Below, in pieces: positions 47,407-59,700 of a stretch of 64,000 bases of DNA (position 1 is the first letter of the stretch; each line of letters begins with the position of its first letter). This DNA comes from Nymphaea colorata. Taxonomy: Eukaryota; Streptophyta; Magnoliopsida; Nymphaeales; Nymphaeaceae. The stretch is taken from positions 4,779,501-4,843,500 of the forward strand of contig NC_045142.1 in the NCBI RefSeq assembly GCF_008831285.2. Reading direction: 5' to 3'. The notes beneath the pieces are model-generated. The model was given only the letters and a program-made list of their open reading frames with translations. It was not told where the DNA came from and did not search any database. A program made the translations under genes and the position numbers.

Positions 47407-47583
47407 CTCAACAATTATGCGATATTAAAGAAATCTGATCCCAAGCTCTCATTCTTACCATTCATCTCAACAATTATGCGATATTAAAGAAATCTGATCC
47501 CAAGCTCTCATTCTTACCATTCATCTCAACAATTATGCGATATTAAAGAAATCTGATCCCAAGCTCTCATTCTTACCATTCAT
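47407..47583. repeat. 59-bp tandem repeat, three identical units
   Basis: Units start at 47407, 47466 and 47525 with CTCAACAATTATGCGATATT and are identical. The homologous stretch near 12280-12345 has a single diverged unit. Confidence 0.95.
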
Positions 47584-48329
47584 TTACATATTAATTGAAA
47601 AACAATCAACTATGCATGAATATTATCATAAAACATAAACAATGCACACAATCAATGAGAAAAAAAAAAAAAAAAAAAGCAAGAAACATACTTCCGGCCT
47701 AGAAAAACAAATGTAAATTTATTTCACTTAGCTCATGCTCCCGATGCACTCAAATGTAGCTCTTGACTTTGAAAAGAAGATTTTAGAACTCTTTTACATG
47801 ACCATGGAATTTTGACGAACGGAAAAATGAATGAGATGATGACTACATATGTCTAAATAGAGTACTTGAAGAAAGACAAATCTACTACCTTAGGTGATCA
47901 CGAAGCCTTTCAAATGGGACTTAATGTGTTGGTGAAACCCTCTAAGGGGTCTCCTCGTGCTTCCTTGAAAAGTGAAGATCCGAGAAGCTCCTAACACCCA
48001 AGGTTGATGAAGAAGGAGAAGACTGGCAGCACAAAGGCATGCTCAAAGAGGTTGTTTTACCCCCTTAGGGTGGCTCTTGCCTCTCTGTCCCCTTTAGGTG
48101 GGTCCCGCATATAAAATCAAATTAAAATTTATATTTTTAAAATATATTTTTGAAGTGTGAAATGGTCTTTTGCTTAAAATGGGTTTGTCTTCATTTTGGG
48201 CAGTTCAGGCTGATTTTAAAATTTTTGATGCGAGATTGAGTTGAAGAGCAAAGGAGAGGCTTGTGTGCACGAGAGGCCCAAAATAGTGTTAGAAATTGGT
48301 ATCTTGGCCTCAATTTTTGGATTTTGAAT

Positions 48330-48780
48330 TGAAATTCTGATTTGGATCTAATTTGGATCTAAGATCAGCCGTTTGGACCTATTTTCCTAATTTGTGCTCG
48401 ATTTTGCCTTTTGGGTTCAATTATGAACTTTGGCTTTGTATTTCAGATTAGGGTATAATTTTTTTATCTAGAGCCTAGATTTGGATTCAAATCTCGATCG
48501 AATGTTGGATTTTGTATCTAAACCTTGAATTTGAATTCATATATGGATCAAAGCATCCGTTTTGGATTTAGGTTTGAGATTTTCTTGCTTGTGGATCTAG
48601 AGGTTTATTTTGGATCTAGGGTCGAGATTTGGATTTGGATTTGGACATGGATCTAGAGATCTGGTTTATATTTAAGGTCGATATTTAGATTTGGATATGG
48701 ATCTAGGCATCTGTTTTGGACCTAGAACAGATATTTGGATTTAGATATGGATCTAGAGGTTAGCTTTTGGATTGAGCTTG
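48330..48780. repeat. Degenerate short tandem repeats (GATTTGGAT / GGATCTAG)
   Basis: The stretch is dominated by varied units such as TTGGATTTAGATATGGATCT, about 25-45 bp apart. No long open frame and no recognised element. Confidence 0.7.
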
Positions 48781-49530
48781 AGCCGAACGTCTGAAATTTG
48801 ATCCCAATATGCTACCCGTGTTAAACCGATTAGAATTACTGAAATCTGTCTGAATGTGTCGAATATAGTCTTTATGAAAAATTTGAGGTGATAGCATCAA
48901 TTAGTTAGTTTTACAATGAGTGGAAATGAGCATCAAGGAGGAATAATGGGGAAAAGTTCGGCTGAAGGTAAGCATAGATGGGATGCCGAGCATATGTTTT
49001 ATTATTTGAGTAAGTATCATATGTTGAAAGATGTAAAAGTGTGCCTAATTTGTGAACCTTAGCAATGGTGAAGAGCGCTATGACGTCTCATCCGGATTAA
49101 TAGTTGTTCATAGATTAATAGTTTTGCTAGATGCTGTTTTTTCAGGAATTGTTATCCTTCTGTAAATTTGCTTGAGTTGGCTTGTAAACCGGCTGGATTG
49201 AACAGTTTCAGAATTTGGGTTATCCCTTAATTTTTCCTCTATCTACATGGCTTGAGTTTGAATAAAAGGGAGGAGGACTCTACACTCCAACTGGTTGCAT
49301 TGGAATTCAAATGACTTTTTTATAGAATTTCTTTTTCAACCAAAAAATATAATATTTTATAAACGTACGTCACGCTTTAAAATTTTGGATTAAAATAGTC
49401 TTTTTACAAATCTTTATTTGTAATAATTAAAGTAAAAAAAAAAATTGACAAATAAAGCTTAGGAGCTATCATATAATTATATATTTTTGTATATATAAAA
49501 TAAAAGTGTATGGTTATACTCCTGCCGCGC

Positions 49531-50344
49531 TCCCGCATCCAGTGGGATGTGCTGCAGTGGCACCTGCACCCGCATTAACAGTCTAACACCCACAAAAAAC
49601 ACCCATATATGACATTGTTTCAAACAATATCTGAAGCTAGATCTCCTTCCATATCCACTTAATTACCGTTAGTCACCTACATGGGGTCAAAGATCTGCAT
49701 GTGGATCGGTCATCATCTGCCACAGACAAACACAGAAATAGGCAAACGTGGATTTGTTCATGTTGGTGGCCATAGGGCACGGTTAACAGATCATTTTTAG
49801 ATGGCCTTTTTCTATAGGAATGAGGTTCGAGCTCATTTCTTTTCATGTGACTGATGAATGCAATAATATTCCGGAGGCAATTGAAGCCTGTTGCCGAAAG
49901 CTAATATTACGTGAAGGAGGAGGTTGCATATCAACAACTGGAATCCTGTACGAATTGTATATTCTATTTTTAAGAGGTTGGGTGAGATTCGTGCAATGGA
50001 TTCACATAAAAACCTAAAACACATGCATGGGTCAACTGAACTCAAGTATAACAGATATAACACACCTATGCATTGGTCAACTGAACTCAAGTATAACAGA
50101 TATAACACACCTATGCATTCAACAACAGCAGATGACAAGCAAAAGGGGTACAACAGGTTTTATGCTAAGAAAAGATCTATATAGTAGCAAGTATTATTTA
50201 TATAGCAAGGATGCTTTTGCTGTCTTTCATGGGGATGCGGCTTGGCCTTTATGCTTGAAGAAGCTAGAAATCTAAGGTAGCTCATTATTAGCCATCAAAT
50301 AACATGGAACCTATTGAGGCCACTTCAGGAATGAAATAACTTAA
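49531..50344. other. Copy of the intron between exons 8 and 9 (copy D)
   Basis: Aligned with 61710-62420 of copy C (for example the blocks at 49801-49930 and 61925-62040). It holds a tandem pair of about 51 bp at 50027-50117 (units starting GGTCAACTGAACTCAAGTAT). No kinase exon precedes it on the left. Confidence 0.6.
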
Positions 50345-50498
50345 ATACTATATTCTTGATCACAACGTGAGTTGGCGGTGGCTTGGGATGTTGACTTCAA
50401 AGGTGTGCATAGACGGTGAGGCTAGCCAACTAGCATGTGACGTAAGATAACCGAGCCCACTGGGTACTCCAACGATGATCGGCATGCGGACTTGGATT

Positions 50499-50818
50499 TG
50501 TTGAAAAACATAAAGCAATAATAGAAAAAAAGCTTAGGGGATTAATATGGAATATATTTTCCTTACCCACGGAAGACCATCAGCCTTTAAATTGATTGAC
50601 AAAGTATGTCAATCTCTTATATAGGTATTACAGCATAACTCTTTATTTTGAGGAGTTGTTACAAGATATTCATTATCAACAAAACTGTTCCTTGATTTTT
50701 GTTGTAACTGTTTCCATAATCCATGTCTTGATTTTTGCCATGATCCTTTCCAAACGATCCTTACCATAATGTTGGCATCCTTATCAGATGTGTGTGCCAT
50801 TAACCATCATTCTTTTCA
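50499..50818 (-). repeat. TRIM 3' LTR (320 bp)
   Basis: Same length as its partner at 51047-51366 with scattered substitutions and small compensating length differences. Confidence 0.9.
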
Positions 50819-51046
50819 TCTTCCCTCAACTTGAACGGCGTTTCACAAAGTCCAAATTTGTTATGGAGATTTTGTGGAGGCAGATCATGCTGTAGCAGCA
50901 ATTCATAAATCTCAAGCTTGATTTTTGAAGATTTTGTTCACAAGATCGAGTCCTCGCTTTGGTGAAGAAGGCAGCAATCTCTTTGGTCGTCTGCAAGCCA
51001 TCTTTGGGCGCTGATCTTCTTCTTCAAGCATCCTGCTCTGATACCA

Positions 51047-51366
51047 TGTTGAAAAACATAAAGCAATAATAGAAAAAAAGCTTAGGGGATTAACGTGGAA
51101 TATACTTTCCTTACCACGAAAGACCATCAGCCTTAAAATTGACAAAGTATGTCAATCTCTTATATAGGTATTACAGCTGAGATAACTTTTTATTTTAAGG
51201 AGTTGTTACAAGATATTCATTATCAACAAAACTGTTCCTTGATTTTTGCTGTAACTGTTTCTATAGTCCATCGTCTTGATTTTTGCCATGATCATTTCCA
51301 AACGATCCTTATCATAATGTTGGTATGCTTATCAGATGTGTGTGTCATTAACCATCATTCTTTTCA
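51047..51366 (-). repeat. TRIM 5' LTR (320 bp)
   Basis: It lies next to the primer-binding site and is followed by the second GGATT target copy. Confidence 0.9.
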
Positions 51367-52540
51367 GGATTGCCTTCGGGATGTTGTTTCCTGTTATACT
51401 GGAAAAAAGAGATAATTAAAAGTAATTAAAAGGACTCATCATCTGCTATATATGGATGAAATATCATTACCCAATTACAGATATCATACTTTTATTTTGT
51501 CATATCTTTAGTTTGCATGTAGCATTTTGATGGTATCCAACCACCCATGGAATGATTTACACACACACACACGATATGCTCATGTTGTGTCACTTACGTT
51601 ATTTTTATTGTTTTATTGCTTGCCAATGATGCCGGTAAGGATCCCGTGAAATTATTGTATGCTAGGTTTTTGCATCGAGCCAATGGAAATCTATCATGCT
51701 AAATCCATTTGTTGAGTAAGCAAACTTGCATATTCACACTGTACGAACTAACAAGCACCAAGACCACGTAGGGAGATGGGAAGGTGGGTGGGGAGGCGCG
51801 GAGCTACATGTGAGCATATGTGGGCAATGCCACAGACTGATTAAACATATTTTTTTGCATATTTACATATAAAATGCTCCTTAAATAAACAGTTAGTGCC
51901 TCTCAACCAAATATGTCAGGCTTTGCCACAGACTTGGGTCCACAATTTCTTTTCCCTTTATTTTCTCTCCTTTCCAAAGGGGTCTTCCTTCAATTTTTCT
52001 CATGAAGGTTATTTTCATCTTTTCACGCCCTGCACACCAAATTAGAGGCTCAAGCATGCAATTTACTTCAGGGAGACAGTAATTGATCCATTGATTACTT
52101 TGACTGTCCGGCCCCTGAATCCAATTGGAGGCCCTCTTATTTGACATGGTTCCGTTTGGGCAGGCAGGGGGGCGGCCATTTTTAGAACTAAAGAAAGCAA
52201 CACAGGATAGATTGGGAGAAATCAGTAAAGAATTGAATCCTTTTGTGATAAAAAGACTGTTTGGACTCGAAATGAAGAGACAACTTTAGGTTTTCGGTGA
52301 AATTGGCTTTGACAATTTATTGAATCTTTTTCCTTTCTTTTCCGTGTACTAAACTCACAGCTCTTTCAAGTGAGGAAATGTTCCCAAGAACTCTGGGATC
52401 TGTCCACTCAAGCTGTTGTTACTCAATTCAGTGCAAGATCAAAGTTCACACTGACTAGTGAAACTCTATCTAATTAATTAAGCAAGCTAAAAGCCAATTA
52501 GCATGACTGTGTTGTACGCACATTGTCTCAAGCGCAGTCA

Positions 52541-53660
52541 GGCCGCCGTTGTCTAATCTGAAAAGTCCGAAAGGGTGGTTTGAGGAATTCAACTACTGGC
52601 ACGCAGCTGATTCGATTATACTTTCAAAATTCTTATTAAAAACAATACTGAAAACAAGTTTGTATATGTATGTAAAGATAATCGTAATTTTTACTTGCTT
52701 TCAGGAAACTTCACTATTGGGCACAGGAGATAATTAACTGTAAATGAAAAAGAAAGTTAATAATGTAAAAGAACTTTTCTTGGGATCGCTAATCAGGTGA
52801 TTAATAAAAGAAAAGTAATCAATACTAAACGTAGGAACATATCGCAAAAATACATTTTATCATTTACTTATTGGTAGAGGTTGTCTATAGCTGGAACTTT
52901 CCGCATAATTTGAACTAAAGTTAGTTCTATGTATTCAAATGGGCCAACTTATACCCCCTTCATCTCTTTTTTTTTTTTTTTCTTTTATGTTTTCCTTTGC
53001 CCTTCCTTTCTTTGGTTTCACCCAAATATTTTTTTGATATAGAATAGAGGAGCAACTGAAGAATCCTGGTGCTGATCATATATTGTATATGATTACTACT
53101 CACCAAATGCTCACGACAGTTAATATATTCAAACAAGTCTGTGCAGAGTAGGTGACAAGATTATATGTTGGCTTGGCCAGATATAAAACTCGAGTTTAGA
53201 ATTGATGTTGACACCTAAAAGAGCTTATATTATGATATGATTTAACAGTAGGATCTAAGTTTTGTATTTTTTTTATGTAAGAAGATGAATAAATTGATAA
53301 GGTTTTTTTTTTTGGTACTATTGCAATAGATCTCTAGGTTTTCAAAATTTTTTTTTCTTTTTCACTGCATAAACCTCAAACAGCTGAAAAACATGATTTG
53401 GAGCCTAAGATCTTTTTATTTGATGTTTGTATGAAATTGAGAATTAAATCTAGTACTTGTATGGAAAAACATCTCATCTATGGACGATTCTTATACAAAA
53501 TTAAAACGTAAATACAACTTTTCATTTACAAACTCCAGATGACGTGTATGGAGGAAAAGGCGCAAATGCCATGTTGCAGGGCATTCGAAACTTGTTTCAT
53601 GGTGCACATCTCGGCCCGAGCGGCCCACTTGGTTGGGTAACTTATTTATTATGTTCTTTT

Positions 53661-53719
<59 letters not shown>

Positions 53720-53844
53720 TATCATATTTGTATGTTACATTTATATTATATATATACATTATCATAATGGGCCGAGCTGGGCCAGGCTTGGGCTGCGGGC
53801 CCAAAAAGTCTAGGTTGGGCCTGGGCCATGGGCACAGTTGAGGA
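52541..53844. other. Gene-free spacer with flank homology and AT microsatellite
   Basis: 52541-52580 and 52620-52900 match 5' flank DNA (8583, 12000-12250, 47110-47360). An AT microsatellite lies at 53664-53713. GGCCC-rich shoulders at 53610-53630 and 53768-53830 suggest a further, damaged member of the GC-rich MITE family. No gene is seen. Confidence 0.5.
53610..53842. mobile_element. Possible fourth GC-rich MITE, damaged
   Basis: Left shoulder TCGGCCCGAGCGGCCC and right shoulder with GGGCCGAGCTGGGCC and GGGCCTGGGCCATGGGCAC surround an AT-rich core that contains the microsatellite. I could not define a duplication or exact ends. Confidence 0.4.
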
Positions 53845-55400
53845 CTGATCTGTGAGCTGAGCTTAGAAGACTGGAGGAAGTGAATAGAGCGATGCTAGCC
53901 AGCCGATGCTATCAGCTTATGATTAGTGGGGATCCGTGGGCTAACCTCTTTAAAGAGAAGTACTTGAGATATCACAGTATCTGGACTTTCAAAAGAGCTA
54001 CAAATCAAAGCTGGGGATGGAAAGGACTGCGATGGGGGTGGAGCTGAATTCAAGACAAATTTGAGTGGAAATTTGGAAATGGAGAATGCATAAGATTTTG
54101 GACTGATCAATGGGAAGGGCAAATACTCCTCACTAGGGCCGAGGAAAATGGATACGAGCTGCATTGGAGGGAGCTCAATAGTAGCTTCAAAGAATTTACT
54201 AGTGTGAGCCAGGATAATCCGACTTTGGATATTGCTATGCGTCTTGGAGTGTATAAGGAAAACATTCGGTTTAGGGATACAGATGACAGCTTAGTTTGGA
54301 GCGGAGATGGTAAGGCGAATTTGAGGGCAGGTGACATTTTAGAGAAGTGCCGGACGAAAGGAGTAAATGAATGGTGGCAGAAAAAGATTTGGAACAACTC
54401 TGCCCCGGCTAAGAGCTGCTGGCACACTTATGTAGCTTGTAAAGGTAGGCTTCCCACACTTGATCGTCTCAAAAAGGCTGACATTCATCTTGCTAATCGT
54501 TGTTCCCTGTGCTTTTGTGCTGAGGAGACAAACAAAATTTCTTAATCCAGTGTAAAACAGCTAAGGAGGTTTGGAGATTTGTTGCTGCAAAGTTTGGTAG
54601 AATGAAGTTTTCTCAAGGAGAGATTGCAGCTGAACTCAAAAGATGGCTGCAGGTTAGACTTTTGGGTAGGTGGAGGCACCGGTGCTGGAGGATGACCTTC
54701 CCAATTGTCTGCTGAAATTCGTGGCGCTTCAGAAACACATGTTTCCATGATAATATACAACCCCAAATCAGTATGTTCAAAAGAGAAGTTTGGAGGAGTT
54801 GCATGGATAGGTTTTCCTCTCTGAAATGGTCGCCTGAGGAGGAAAGTAAATTGAGAATGTGGTTAGATATTGGGCTTTACAGTGTTGATATGCTTGGTCC
54901 AAATAGAAGTGGGGTTTCGATCAACATTGTCAGAGCTCAAACAAGACTTGGGCACAAAATCGCTGGGCTAAGCTATATAGAAAATGGTCCCATGGGTTGT
55001 GTGGTGATCATTCAGGATAGGGAAAGCATTCATGAGGGAGAAATGGAGGTTTTGGAGCGCATCATCAGATTTCATAAGGATTATGGTGGGGACTATATTC
55101 TAGTCTCCCCAACCAAAGAGTGGGTGAAGAAAATGAGGCAAGCGATTGAAGGTAGGAGGACTAATGCAGGTTGGACGGCATTTCTCGGTCAATTCCAAAA
55201 TAGGATTTTTGTGAAAGTCATATGATCATGGAACATGTCCATGATACGCATGACTATTTTGCTGCTCTCAATGTATAGGCATAGCTCGTGTGATGTTTCA
55301 TTTTGGTTTTTTTTTGGTGAAGGGTTGGGCCAACCCTTTGATTGTGTATAGCTTTAAGGTCTTTTTTGGCCTTCCCTTGTAATTATCGATTTTGTTGGAA
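53845..55400 (+). mobile_element. 5'-truncated plant L1-type LINE
   Basis: The sequence codes for the C-terminal part of a non-LTR retrotransposon polyprotein and then has a 3' untranslated tail with a TTGGGCCAACCCTTTG segment (about 55325-55345) and an AATAAAGG near 55400. Endonuclease and the reverse-transcriptase core are absent, as usual for 5'-truncated insertions. The left junction is near the GC-rich MITE remnant. I did not find a convincing target duplication. Confidence 0.7.
53870..55225 (+). pseudogene. LINE polyprotein C-terminal part with zf-RVT domain
   Basis: The first part reads like the region after the reverse transcriptase in plant LINEs (SWGWK, then WKFGNGECIRFWTDQWEG). 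A TGA interrupts it near 54048. From 54204 the frame covers WWQKKIWNNSAPAKSCWHTYV and then RLPTLDRLKK and CSLCFCAEE, the zinc-binding reverse-transcriptase (zf-RVT) pattern, although the usual first part shown here is split in two: WWQKKIWNNS and APAKSCWHTY. A frame change near 54530 leads to FLIQCKTAKEVWRFV. After more breaks, 54773-55225 is open (about 150 codons). Its pattern EGEME and ILVSPTKEWV is weakly like an RNase H that has lost a catalytic Asp, but I am not sure of that. Confidence 0.65.
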
Positions 55401-56794
55401 TAAAGGTAGCAAGTGGTGATTCGTTAAATCGTCGATTTGTTGGTGAGTGTTTTATAAAATTTTTCGTTTTCTTTCCAGCAACATAAAATTGCAAGCTCGA
55501 ATCGCTACTCTCTGCTCCACAAATCTCACCCTCTTATTTCTGGAACTCCCCCTTGCAATGCAATCTCTGCATATTCCGGCGGCCCTGCATTTCCCGATTG
55601 CAGAAGTCTTGAATAAGTCTGGTTCTTTGTAGACTTCCTTGCCGACGTGACGTCCCGATTACCGGAATATTTGGCTCAAATGATTTCGCCCCGTTGTTAG
55701 CTCGCTGTTGCTCTGCACTCAGATGGTTGCAAAGGAGAGTTGAAGTCAGAAGTAGAGGATGAATTCTGAACCCGGTGTGCTCCCTCCCCTGTTTCTTAAA
55801 TCAATTTGTTCTTCTAATTCTAAAGAACCTAGTGAGCTTTTGTTTTTTTTTTTCCTGTTCTAGTGTTTCCTAAAAATTACGAATTTAATTTATCCAGCTT
55901 TCAATCCAACATGTTGGACATTATAAAAGCTTGGTTTCTTTAATTATTTAATGTAACCGAATTCCCTTAAGAAAAATGTGTAACAACAATATTTATTCAA
56001 TCTGACATGACGCAGGCAAATGTAACATATTTTCTGATTCAATGTGAGAGCTCCTTCAAATTACTTGTAAGACCAATCCCAATCTTGATTTTTTTTTTTT
56101 ATTACGTATATAAGCTTCTTCCAATGATGAATTTTAATTCATGCTTAGTTATAGATGAAACTTCCAATAACGATTAGTTGCATTTCATTTCTAACCCGAA
56201 TGAGAAAGTTATTGCCATCATACAAAGATTATGGAAGTTCAGCTACAAAAAGCTACTATCGCAGCCACCTAGGCAGTTTATCAAGCATCCTTTAGAGAAG
56301 ACCCACACGCTGAGTACAGATCCCCGAACACATTACTACTCTTCCTTAAAATTAATTACTAGCCTGTGAAAACTAAGAACTTTTGGTTCCTAGATGAGTC
56401 AACCATCCCTTGAAGTTTCCTAGCCAAATTAGGCTAACCCAGCATGGTTCTTTGCAAACAGATTGACCAAATATTCATCTGCCCATTGAAGGTAGTTTCT
56501 TAGTCGAAAAAACTCCATGATCATCAAGAGCTAAGAGGTGTCGTTTGGCATGTATGGCCACTTTTTTCTGTACTTCTCATTTGTTAGACAAGAAAATGAA
56601 ACAAGTATGAACAAAAAGATACATTAATCTTTAATTATTACAGGAGAATGAAAGTTCAAATATAAAACCAGTCATGTAATGCTTATTCATCATCACTATC
56701 CATAACTGTTTTAAGTGATTCGAATGTGAAGCAGCAAAAGATCAGCTAATGTGTCATTGAAGCTTGATTTGTCAGCTATGATGCTGATGTGAAT
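55401..56794. other. Region downstream of copy C
   Basis: It lies between the LINE tail and the copy C stop codon. It must contain the copy C 3' untranslated region (directly left of 56795), but no polyadenylation site can be chosen with confidence. Short open frames here show no recognisable domain. Confidence 0.45.
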
Positions 56795-59700
56795 TTAAGC
56801 TTCTGACCTTCTAATGGGTGTCCTGGGTGAATCGGACACAAGGCGAGATGCTTCAGTTGAAGACTCTGAAGTAGTCACAACCTCTATAGCAGAAACTTCT
56901 AGCTCTTGAGAATCAGCGTCCATCTCTATCTCCATCGCCTGTTTCAAATCATTTAGAATATTATACATGTGTGGCCTCTCTGCAGAACTCCGTGCAGTAC
57001 ATGCAATTGCTACCTCTGCAACCTTCCACACAGAATTCATTTGGTGTGCCCCTTTAATCCTTGGGTCAATAATGCTATCTATTTCACCACTCATAATATT
57101 TAATGTTGCCCATTGAACAATATAAAAGTACTGCTCAGGGGTGCCGAATCTAACTGGATGGCCGCATATAAGCTCAAAAAGCACTACACCGAAGCTATAA
57201 ACATCACTCTTTTTGGTGAGAATGCTTGTTTCAGAATACCTGCGAGACAAATGCATGATAACGTTTAGTTTGTAGTTAATCTTATGAAAAAAAGAAATTT
57301 GCTTTCTCTTCTTTTGAAAGGTAGACGAGTAGTCCTAGTTGGTTTCTTTATAGTGGAACTAAAAGCTTATTGTACTAAAAGAAGACCAGATATACACAAT
57401 AGAACCTACATTCTCGAGGATAGCTTGGGATATGGATTATCTGCACATTCAATTAAAAATTTCCAGGGGTTTTATATTTATTGTGGCTCAAATCAGCTGC
57501 GTTCAGCAATTTTGTCCTATTGATGCTATTCAGTTGGTGTTTCTCATCTTCTTTTATTTTCTTTGTGAATATAGCTTGACCCCGCCTTTTCATTTTCATT
57601 TTTATTGTTATTTCTTTAATATTGATAGAATGGCATTTCTAAACCAAATAGTTCAAACATGTAACATGAATAAAATGCATGCATGGATATCTGACAGCAA
57701 GGAATTAAATAGGTTATGTGCAGAATGGTGCCTATTGATAATCATGAAAAGCAACTTCAGGTTCTTTTGTAGTATCAAGTCAGTAGCTCATATACAAACC
57801 TTTGTTGGGAGCAAAGTTGGTGACAATTTATTTGTCGTGATCACACTCGCATAATTTGGTAGTCAATTGAGTATCTGGCAGCATGTCATAACCAAAATTG
57901 CAGCTTACACACAGCTAACAATTACCTTTTCCTTGGATCTTGCATAGACATATATAACTATATTTTACCCCAAGCATTTTACACCATGTTTCATCTTTTA
58001 GCTGCCTTTTTTTTCACAACCAAGCTATACATGTGGAATTGACTTGATCCTTGGCCGAGTTCCCAAGACCAACAATTCACAATATTAGGCCTTGCCCACA
58101 TGATGTGCAGAGTAAATGTATCTAGGCATGTCATGGGCCATAAGGGCATGAAAATATTTAGAAAATAAGGTGTGATAAATTAACAAAAAATACATACTCA
58201 GGATCAATATATCCAGGGGTGCCAGCAATCACTGTTGATGTTTGAGTCTTGCCATCAACCCTAGAAATCCCAAAATCTGCCAGCTTGGCTTCAAGTTGTT
58301 CGTTGAGAAGGATGTTTGTGGTCTTTACATCTCTATGAATGATAGCTGGTTTGCAACCTGAGTGTAAATACTCCAAACCTGCGTCACAAGCACAAGTTAT
58401 ATCAGCATTGGTAAACGGATGATAAAGATGATAAAACCACTGAAACCAATGGCTGTGAGTTGCATACCTGCTGCAACATCCAAAGCAATTTGCAGCCGTC
58501 TCTTCCATGTTAAGGGTTCGGTTGTGGCTTTCTTGCCTACAAGAAACAAAATGATCTCTTACTAGTTATTTTCAAATTTATTATTGTTACATTCAAAACA
58601 ACATAAGCATTCAATGACTGTAATATGGTCTATGTAATATTGCTCTAGGTTTGATAACAACATAGTCTTGAAATGTTTGGGGGTTTAAAAAAATATAACA
58701 TTTTCAAGTTATATATATATATACCGCCATCCAGCCATCCATCCAATCACAACCACTCCAATAAATCGGGTCCGCATGATTAAATACCACACCAATGACA
58801 TGCATTGAGCCATGTGTGATGAGAGGCTAAAGGATTTGCCCGGGCGTTTTTTCTTTTTGACAATTGTTATCCCAAGTAGTTTGGATAGAGAAATCCAAAG
58901 ATTATATATAAAATCAGAGACAAGTACAATAACTTGCTTGCCTTGCTCGTGCACATTGTTATAGACAATTGTTAGCCCAAGTGGTCATTGTCAGTTAGGT
59001 AGCGCGCCGACCTTTGGTGATAGGAAATAAATTGTTAGCTCTCAATTTTAAAACTTCACCATTTGTTGTTGGAAATGTGGAAGTTTTCTTCCACATTCCA
59101 TATACCGCATTTTCTTTGATGGGTGGAACTATTCGGTACAATTAGGTCCATGTTTGTTTATCTTGGCACTATGTACAGCAAAAATGAAATGCTTGTTATA
59201 AAATGGAGAAAATGCAGTTAAAAGAATGCAGATTAAAATAAAACTTGAAGCAAAACAACATGAAGCAGCACAATATACAAGTATAGGCATGATATGCCAC
59301 TACAATATGCAATCTAAAATCAATGGCAAATAATATGTAAAGGAGAGGGTTGATCAAAGGGAAGCAATGCCATCAAGCGGTCATTTATAATCGTGAGAAG
59401 AAGGGGAAGGTCATTTATAATCGTGAGAAGAAGAACATGTCGATGGTGCGCCATCACCATCCAAATGAGAGTAGCAAAAGGGGAATAAGAAGGCTGCAAA
59501 GGGGAATCAGGCGGCGTCAATGGTGCGCCATCACCGTGCTCCATCACCATCCAAAGGTAAGGGTCTTGACGGGGGAAGAGAAGGGATGAAAATGGGGAAG
59601 GAGAACAGGAAGGGGAGGGTGACGGGGGAAGGCCATGCAGTCAGGAACGAGAATGTTGATGGAGGAAGGGGAATGGGTAAGGCTCTTGACAGCGGAAGGG

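Larger units (their letters stand above)
46370..49530. other. Gene-free region: duplicated flank, tandem repeats, unassigned DNA
   Basis: The part 46370-46740 matches 17950-18690. The part 47000-47660 matches 11880-12480. It includes CT/AT microsatellites (46921-46993), the 59-bp tandem repeat (47407-47583) and a degenerate GGATCTAG-rich stretch (48330-48780). From 47700 to 48330 and from 48780 to 49530 I recognise nothing coding. Confidence 0.55.
50499..51366 (-). mobile_element. 868-bp TRIM-like miniature LTR retrotransposon
   Basis: Two 320-bp LTRs (50499-50818 and 51047-51366) begin TG and end CA and flank about 230 bp. On the minus strand a primer-binding site TGGTATCAGAGC (51035-51046) abuts the 5' LTR, and a purine tract GTTGAGGGAAGA abuts the 3' LTR. 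The 5-bp duplication GGATT is at 50494-50498 and 51367-51371. Copy C gives the empty site (near 62596). There is no room for gag or pol, so it must rely on a relative in trans. Confidence 0.93.
50345..52540 (-). pseudogene. Copy D: receptor-kinase fragment (exons 5-8) with lost splice sites
   Basis: Homologous to copy C. Exon 8 (transmembrane) is split: 51372-51398 on one side and about 50345-50498 on the other side of a TRIM; its donor GT is lost (GTAAG became TTAAG). Exon 7 is 51598-51669, but its acceptor AG has become AA. Exon 6 is 52359-52430, and its acceptor AG has become AC. Exon 5 starts near 52518 and breaks off at about 52540, where the sequence jumps to DNA otherwise found upstream of the genes (8583, 42645). 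No malectin or kinase exons are attached. It is clearly non-functional. Confidence 0.88.

Noticed and set aside
47407-47583. CRISPR-like direct repeats
   Set aside because: The units are contiguous with no spacers, and the genome is that of a plant.
50912-51145. 77-codon minus-strand frame in the TRIM
   Set aside because: Half of it lies in the LTR. The remainder after the primer-binding site is too short for gag and has no gag motif.
54773-55225. Independent host gene
   Set aside because: It follows the zf-RVT region on the same strand, has no promoter or exon structure, and is followed by a LINE-like tail.
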